A DNA stretch of 64,000 nt, taken from Photobacterium rosenbergii. GTDB lineage: Bacteria; Pseudomonadota; Gammaproteobacteria; Enterobacterales; Vibrionaceae. The notes below the pieces were generated by a model that was not told the origin of the DNA, searched no databases, and was given only the letters and a program-made list of their open reading frames with translations. Made by a program: the position numbers and the translations under genes. Location of the stretch: assembly GCF_003026455.1 (NCBI RefSeq), contig NZ_PYMB01000001.1, positions 992,001-1,056,000 on the forward strand. The letters run 5' to 3'. Below, piece after piece: positions 59,449 to 64,000 of this stretch; position 1 is the first letter of the stretch; the number at the start of each line of letters is the position of its first letter.

Positions 59449-61569
59449 TTACATGTGTTTGACGCGACGTTTAACTTCTTCTTGTTTACCGAAGTTAAAT
59501 GGGCGTGCATCTGGGCTACCTAGGTAACCACATACTCGGCGGGTAACCGACACTTTAGATGGCTCATGGTTACCACATTTAGGACAAGTAAAGCCTTTGC
59601 TGGTACAGTCAAACTCGCCGGTGAACCCACACTCGTAGCACTCGTCAATTGGAGTGTTTGTGCCATAGTATGGCACACGGGTGTAGCTGTAATCCCAAAC
59701 GTTCTCTAACGCTTCGACGTTATGCTGAATATTCGGATATTCGCCGTAACAAATAAAACCACCGTTGGCGATTTCTGGGTATGGCATCTCGAAATCAATC
59801 TTGTCGTAAGGATTTACTTTCTTTTCCACATCAAGGTGGAAGCTGTTGGTGTAATAGCCTTTATCTGTAACGCCATCTACCACACCGAATTCTTTAGTAT
59901 CGATAGAGCAGAAACGGCTGCACAAGTTTTCACTTGGTGTGCTGTAAAGACTAAAACCGTAGCCTGTTTCTTCTTTCCAACTGTCAGTCGCCGCTTTCAG
60001 ACGCTCAACGATAGCAATCGCTTTTTGACGAAGTGCCTCATTGTCGTAGACATGAGTTTCAGTGCCGTAAAGGGCATTGATGGTTTCATGAATACCAATG
60101 TAGCCTAGTGAAATCGAAGCACGGCCATTCTTGAAGATTTCAGACACATTGTCGTCTGGCTGCAAACGAACACCACATGCACCTTCCATGTAAAGGATTG
60201 GAGCAACTCGTGCCTTAACACCTTCAAGGCGGCTGATACGGGATTCCAGTGCTCGGCGGGCAAGGCCAAGTTTTTCATCCAGCAATGCGAAGAACTGTGA
60301 TTCATCGCCTTTGGCTTGCAAAGCAATACGCGGCAAGTTCAAACTAACCACACCCAGGTTATTACGGCCTTCGTGGATTAGCTCGCCATTTTCTTCATAG
60401 GCACCCAAGAAGCTACGGCAGCCCATTGGGGTCTTGAATGAACCCGTCACTTCAACCACTTTGTCGTAGTTCAAGATATCTGGGTACATGCGCTTGGATG
60501 CGCACTCTAGTGCCAGTTGCTTGATATCGTAGTTGGCATCACCCTGCTTATGGTTCAGGCCATCACGAATTGCGAATACCAGTTTAGGGAAAACAGCGGT
60601 TTTGCGGTTTTTGCCCAAACCAGCGATACGGTTCTTCAGAATTGACGATTGGATCATGCGAGATTCCCATGATGTCCCCAAGCCAAAGCCGAAGGTCACG
60701 AATGGTGTTTGGCCATTCGCGGTGTGAAGCGTATTTACTTCATATTCCAAAGACTGGAATGCGTCGTAACATTCTTTTTCTGTGCGTGCCTTGGCAAATT
60801 CTTCTGGCTGCGGGATATCCCACTCTTTTGCCACTTTCAGGTGCTTCTCGAAGCTCACGGTGACGTACGGCGCCAACACTTCATCGATACGGTTGATCGT
60901 CGTACCACCATAGATATGGCTAGCTACCTGAGCGATAATCTGAGCGGTGACAGCGGTCGCTGTTGAAATCGACTTTGGTGTATCGATTTCCGCATTACCC
61001 ATCTTAAAGCCATGTGTCAGCATGCCGTTTAGGTCAATCAGCATACAGTTAAACATTGGGAAGAATGGAGAGTAGTCCAGATCGTGGAAGTGGATATCAC
61101 CGTCTTCGTGCGCTTTTACGATGTCACGTGGTAACAGGTGCTGCTTCGCGTAGTGCTTAGCAACGATACCTGCCAGCAAATCACGCTGTGTTGGAATGAC
61201 CTTGCTATCTTTGTTGGCGTTTTCATTAAGCAGTGATGCATTGCTTTGCTCAATCAAGCCACGGATTTCGTTGTTTAGATGACTTTTCTTTTCACGGGCA
61301 ATGTCACGATCATGACGATACTCAATATATGCACGTGCAACCGCTTTGTGTGGCCCCATCATCAGGTGGTTTTCAACTGCGTCCTGAATAGCGTGGATCT
61401 CAACCTGATTCTGGTCAGCAAACTGAGAAAGGACTTGCTCAGCAACAGACTCAGCATAGTTGGCATCCATTGCCTCTACAGATTCGGCAGCGCTCAATAC
61501 CGCTTCTTTAATACGCTTAGTATTAAACGGTACAAGGCAACCATCACGCTTAATCACAACAGGGTTCAC
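59449..61569 (-). CDS. nrdD: Anaerobic ribonucleoside-triphosphate reductase (class III)
   Basis: A 706-residue glycyl-radical enzyme. The N-terminal ATP-cone (VVIKRDGCLVPFNTKRIKEAV) gives allosteric control. The C-terminal zinc site uses CYECG...CPKCG, and the glycyl radical is in RVCGYLG. It reduces NTPs to dNTPs without oxygen. Start GTG 61569 with AGGAG upstream. Two NrdR boxes lie 34-80 bases upstream. Operon with nrdG. Confidence 0.95.
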   Translation of the reverse strand: MNPVVIKRDGCLVPFNTKRIKEAVLSAAESVEAMDANYAESVAEQVLSQFADQNQVEIHAIQDAVENHLMMGPHKAVARAYIEYRHDRDIAREKKSHLNNEIRGLIEQSNASLLNENANKDSKVIPTQRDLLAGIVAKHYAKQHLLPRDIVKAHEDGDIHFHDLDYSPFFPMFNCMLIDLNGMLTHGFKMGNAEIDTPKSISTATAVTAQIIAQVASHIYGGTTINRIDEVLAPYVTVSFEKHLKVAKEWDIPQPEEFAKARTEKECYDAFQSLEYEVNTLHTANGQTPFVTFGFGLGTSWESRMIQSSILKNRIAGLGKNRKTAVFPKLVFAIRDGLNHKQGDANYDIKQLALECASKRMYPDILNYDKVVEVTGSFKTPMGCRSFLGAYEENGELIHEGRNNLGVVSLNLPRIALQAKGDESQFFALLDEKLGLARRALESRISRLEGVKARVAPILYMEGACGVRLQPDDNVSEIFKNGRASISLGYIGIHETINALYGTETHVYDNEALRQKAIAIVERLKAATDSWKEETGYGFSLYSTPSENLCSRFCSIDTKEFGVVDGVTDKGYYTNSFHLDVEKKVNPYDKIDFEMPYPEIANGGFICYGEYPNIQHNVEALENVWDYSYTRVPYYGTNTPIDECYECGFTGEFDCTSKGFTCPKCGNHEPSKVSVTRRVCGYLGSPDARPFNFGKQEEVKRRVKHM

Positions 61570-61583
61570 ACAAGGCTCCTAAA

Positions 61584-61598
61584 AATGACAGTGTCACG
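61584..61598. repeat. 15-base repeat, copy upstream of nrdD
   Basis: AATGACAGTGTCACG, same as 58881-58895. Located between the nrdD start and its NrdR boxes. Confidence 0.6.
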
Positions 61599-61602
61599 AA
61601 AA

Positions 61603-61649
61603 CCACTAAATATAGGGCTAACTAAATTGACCAATACAAGATGTGGTGT
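61603..61649 (-). promoter_or_regulatory. Tandem NrdR boxes upstream of nrdD
   Basis: On the minus strand ACACCACATCTTGTAT (61634-61649) and GCCCTATATTTAGTGG (61603-61618) each match 13 of 16 positions of the NrdR consensus ACACWATATNTWGTGT. Their spacing is 31 bases start to start, three helical turns, as usual for NrdR. They imply repression of nrdDG when dATP/ATP is high. Confidence 0.75.
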
Positions 61650-61947
61650 ATTAAGCGAGAATTCAGGAACGGAAACATTGATCTATGTCAGTATTTTACT
61701 AAGAGCGTACAGCTAACAACCGATGTTTTCGGTTACCTCTCAAAATGGGCATTTTCACTCGTTGCATTGCAAAAATGTCAACTCATTTATTTTGCTATCA
61801 ATACTGAAAACACTAAAAAAATCACTTGAATTAATTTTAGAGTTTACATTCAAATCCAGCGCCCGAGTCAGTCCTGACTCGGTAGCATTTTGTCGGTTAC
61901 CTTCTCGCCCTCTATACTCAAAAGCATTATTGTGAAGAGTATTGCCT
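61650..61947. other. Rest of the nrdD/mltF divergent region
   Basis: About 300 bases between the NrdR boxes and the MltF-like start. It contains a GAGTCAG/CTGACTC hairpin (61865-61871 / 61876-61882) and GAAGAG at 61934-61939 as the ribosome site of the next gene. Otherwise I see nothing in it. Confidence 0.5.
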
Positions 61948-63387
61948 ATGCGAACCGCATTGCCTTTCTTGTTCATGATTGGCGTACTGTTGTCTTCTGT
62001 CTGCGGCGCATTCCAAATCACCCCGCAGAAATACGAAAGATACACCGGTGATCTTCCTGTCATGGAAGAAGAGCGAGTTATTAGGGTTCTTGTTGCTGCT
62101 GACCTAGGGTTTTACTACTTAGACAGAGGGCAACCTAAGGGTCTCATTTCTGAGATGCTACTGCTGTTTGAAAAATTCGTCATCGAAAAAACCCAGAAAA
62201 AAATCCGTATACAAATCATCCCAGTAAATCGAGATCAGCTTCTACCGGCATTAAATGCCGGCATTGGCGATTTGGTCACCGCCAACCTGACGATTACACC
62301 ACGACGAATGAAACAAGTGGACTTTAGCTACCCTATTCTCTCTGATATCCAAGAGTTGTTCATCACCCACTCGACTCGAAGTCCCATTACAAACATCAAG
62401 CAGTTATCAAAAAAGAGTGTCTGGCTGCGTGCCAGTTCGAGCTACTACCAAAGTATTCGCCGTATCAACAAACGGCTTGAGAAACTAGGGAAAGAGCCAA
62501 TGTTTGTTCATTTCCTCGAAGAAACGCTTCAGGACTTTGAGATGTTACAGATGGTCCAAGAAGGCATTATTCCTATGACGGTTCTGGATTCACACAAAGC
62601 AGAATTTTGGGATTTGGTTACTGACGATTTACAGATCCACTATGAATACCCTATCCGCAAAAATGGGGCTATCGGATGGAGCTTTCGTAAAAACAGCCCT
62701 GAATTTAAAGCTTTGGTGGACGAGTTCGTGGAAAACAACCGCCGGGGTACACTAAACGGCAATGTCTTGTTCAACCGCTACCTCAACAGTAAACAGTGGT
62801 TCCAAAAAGTCATGAGCCCAGAGAACATTGATAAATTCAAAGAACTAGAAGATCGGTTCATTCGTTACGGTAACATGTATGATATCAACTGGTTAATTAT
62901 CGCGGCTCAGGCTTATCAAGAATCAGGCTTTGATCAGTCCAAACGCTCCCATGCCGGTGCCATCGGGATCATGCAGGTACTCCCCCAGACAGCCAGCGAG
63001 CCCTACATCAATATTCGCAACATCCAAAATATCGAGAACAATATCCATGCAGGGGTCAAATATATGGATTTCATTCGCGAGAGGTATGTGACGGATGATG
63101 ACACCGACGAACTGAATCAACTCTACTTCGCACTTGCTAGCTACAACGCTGGGCCAAACAGGATAAGGCGATTAAGAAAGGTTGCTGAGGAGCGCGGTTA
63201 TGACCCAACCAAGTGGTTCAACAATGTCGAAGTGATTGTCAAAGAAGAAGTCGGCATGGAGCCTATTACTTATGTAGGGAACATCAACCGCTATTTCACC
63301 ATTTATAAGCAAATCTTTTCTTTGCAAAATGCTGCTGGACAGCGCATGGCAAGTCAAAACAGGCTACGCTTCAAACTGTCTCGCTAG
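61948..63387 (+). CDS. MltF-like membrane-bound lytic transglycosylase
   Basis: About 479 residues. A signal peptide is followed by an SBP_bac_3 (solute-binding) domain at about 40-270, including ANLTITPRRMKQVDFSYP. The C-terminal SLT domain has the catalytic Glu in AQAYQESGFDQ and AGAIGIMQVLPQTA, SYNAGPNRI. This two-domain layout is that of MltF, where the binding domain controls murein cleavage. ATG 61948 is preferred to TTG 61942 because of the GAAGAG spacing. It may be a paralogue of the housekeeping mltF. Confidence 0.87.
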   Translation: MRTALPFLFMIGVLLSSVCGAFQITPQKYERYTGDLPVMEEERVIRVLVAADLGFYYLDRGQPKGLISEMLLLFEKFVIEKTQKKIRIQIIPVNRDQLLPALNAGIGDLVTANLTITPRRMKQVDFSYPILSDIQELFITHSTRSPITNIKQLSKKSVWLRASSSYYQSIRRINKRLEKLGKEPMFVHFLEETLQDFEMLQMVQEGIIPMTVLDSHKAEFWDLVTDDLQIHYEYPIRKNGAIGWSFRKNSPEFKALVDEFVENNRRGTLNGNVLFNRYLNSKQWFQKVMSPENIDKFKELEDRFIRYGNMYDINWLIIAAQAYQESGFDQSKRSHAGAIGIMQVLPQTASEPYINIRNIQNIENNIHAGVKYMDFIRERYVTDDDTDELNQLYFALASYNAGPNRIRRLRKVAEERGYDPTKWFNNVEVIVKEEVGMEPITYVGNINRYFTIYKQIFSLQNAAGQRMASQNRLRFKLSR

Positions 63388-63578
63388 CCAATATAATTGC
63401 TTAAATTTCACCCAAGCAACCGTAAAAAAGCATAGATGGTGAGATCAATGTCGCGCTTTCATTAACCTGTCATTTAACACCCCTAACCTTGCCAGTAAAA
63501 CGTTAAGTAATGGATCGTTCCCGTAAAGGAATAACTTGCTATGGGCCTCTGCCATAGCACTATACAAGGTGTGTAACT
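63388..63578. other. Short gap after the MltF-like gene
   Basis: 191 bases. No strong terminator directly after the stop. It contains the ribosome site AAGGTG (63566-63571) of the putative small gene that follows. Confidence 0.5.
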
Positions 63579-63710
63579 ATGGATTTACTAAACAATACAA
63601 CGATTGTGGTACCGACAGACGAAGAGCTACTGGCAGACTGCCCTGATAGCCTGAACTTGAATGATGATGAAGGCGAGTTATCTAACGAAGTCATCAACCT
63701 TTTATCATAG
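63579..63710 (+). CDS. Putative small acidic protein, 43 aa
   Basis: ATG 63579 with AAGGTG 7 bases upstream opens a 43-residue frame beginning MDLLNNTTIVVPTDEELLADC and strongly acidic after that. It is followed by a 12-base-pair hairpin. No homologue is known to me. Good signals but short length, so moderate confidence. Confidence 0.45.
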   Translation: MDLLNNTTIVVPTDEELLADCPDSLNLNDDEGELSNEVINLLS

Positions 63711-63726
63711 CCCCATCAAAGTCCTA

Positions 63727-63756
63727 AACTGCCGTATATCACTTTATACGGCAGTT
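63727..63756 (+). terminator. Hairpin after the small acidic gene
   Basis: Perfect AACTGCCGTATA / TATACGGCAGTT with a 6-base loop, then CATTGCATT. Weak T-run. Confidence 0.6.
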
Positions 63757-64000
63757 CATTGCATTAGCATCCATAACCATCATTTCAATTACCATCACGC
63801 TCACCACTATAGACTTTGATTTGAATTTCTTTTTAATCATCAGCTTATACTCAGAGTGCTCTTCGTCTTTTCAACCCAACGCTTACAGAACCAACATTGT
63901 GTTACATTTAACCTACCACTTTAGTTGCACCTACAACATAATTATGGACAATACGCTCATGTTGCAGGCACAACAAGTGTAGGGTTATTTCCCAAAGCCA
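63757..64000. other. AT-rich end of window
   Basis: 244 bases without a recognisable gene, RNA or strong structure. Probably upstream region of a gene outside the window. Confidence 0.5.

Noticed and set aside
61755-62063. 102-codon minus-strand frame overlapping the MltF-like start
   Set aside because: Antisense to the signal peptide region of a clear gene and crosses its ribosome site; no homology pattern.
1-64000. CRISPR arrays, tRNA or rRNA genes, integrases, prophage genes
   Set aside because: None seen: no regularly spaced short repeats, no tRNA-like cloverleaf noticed, and no recombinase or phage proteins among the reading frames.

Overview
The window looks like a stretch of chromosome from a Vibrionaceae-type gammaproteobacterium, most like Photobacterium or a close relative. 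This is inferred from gene content and recognisable protein families, not from a database search. All large genes are intact. I see no rRNA, tRNA, CRISPR array, insertion sequence or phage module. Most convergent gene pairs are separated by clear intrinsic terminators.

Layout. 1-2205: end of a maleylacetoacetate isomerase gene followed by acetoacetyl-CoA synthetase (aromatic amino acid catabolism feeding acetoacetate into CoA metabolism). 2232-3236: MccF/LdcA-like S66 peptidase. 3605-6813: glycine betaine/proline-type ABC importer. 6909-8382: small hypothetical and a YeiR-type CobW GTPase. 8645-11370: a paired TldD/TldE-like metalloprotease operon. 11846-12109: lpp lipoprotein. 12172-14387: small genes, a thioesterase and an unusual membrane/coiled-coil/winged-helix protein. 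14501-16747: U32 protein of RlhA type. 16839-21730: LysR regulator, two small transporters and a divergent POT-family transporter with palindromic operators upstream.

21905-35166 is the most striking region. It is bounded by two direct, almost identical copies of guaC (GMP reductase) with their whole promoter and leader, about 12.0 kb apart. Between them lie a small-protein gene, a two-component system divergent from a periplasmic GlcG/HbpS-like heme-binding protein, a YeiL-like Crp/Fnr regulator divergent from adenosine deaminase (add), a YbhGFR-like ABC exporter, and a LysR/quinone-oxidoreductase pair. Purine interconversion genes (guaC, add, guaC) therefore recur here, and the guaC leader carries two hairpins with the same loop, the first an intrinsic terminator placed almost at the predicted transcription start.

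35535-47458: small secreted protein, HAD dehalogenase, glutathione transferase, a TorA/BisC-type molybdoenzyme fused to a C-terminal cytochrome c domain, a covalent-FAD oxidase, a second copy of the small-protein family, GNAT, RbgA-like ribosome GTPase, and an scs-type (copper/thiol redox) operon lacking scsC. 47568-53474: YbaK deacylase, NlpC/P60 lipoprotein, a candidate unannotated minus-strand RNA, plsC, a TetR/hydrolase pair sharing a duplicated operator, DUF2750-like protein and a methyltransferase. 53677-58342: RarD, a globin paired with a CREST (ceramidase-like) membrane protein, and a PTS EIIC-EAL fusion that joins a sugar-permease fold to a c-di-GMP phosphodiesterase. 58909-61569: anaerobic ribonucleotide reductase nrdDG with tandem NrdR boxes. 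61948-63387: MltF-like lytic transglycosylase. The window closes with a possible 43-residue small protein.
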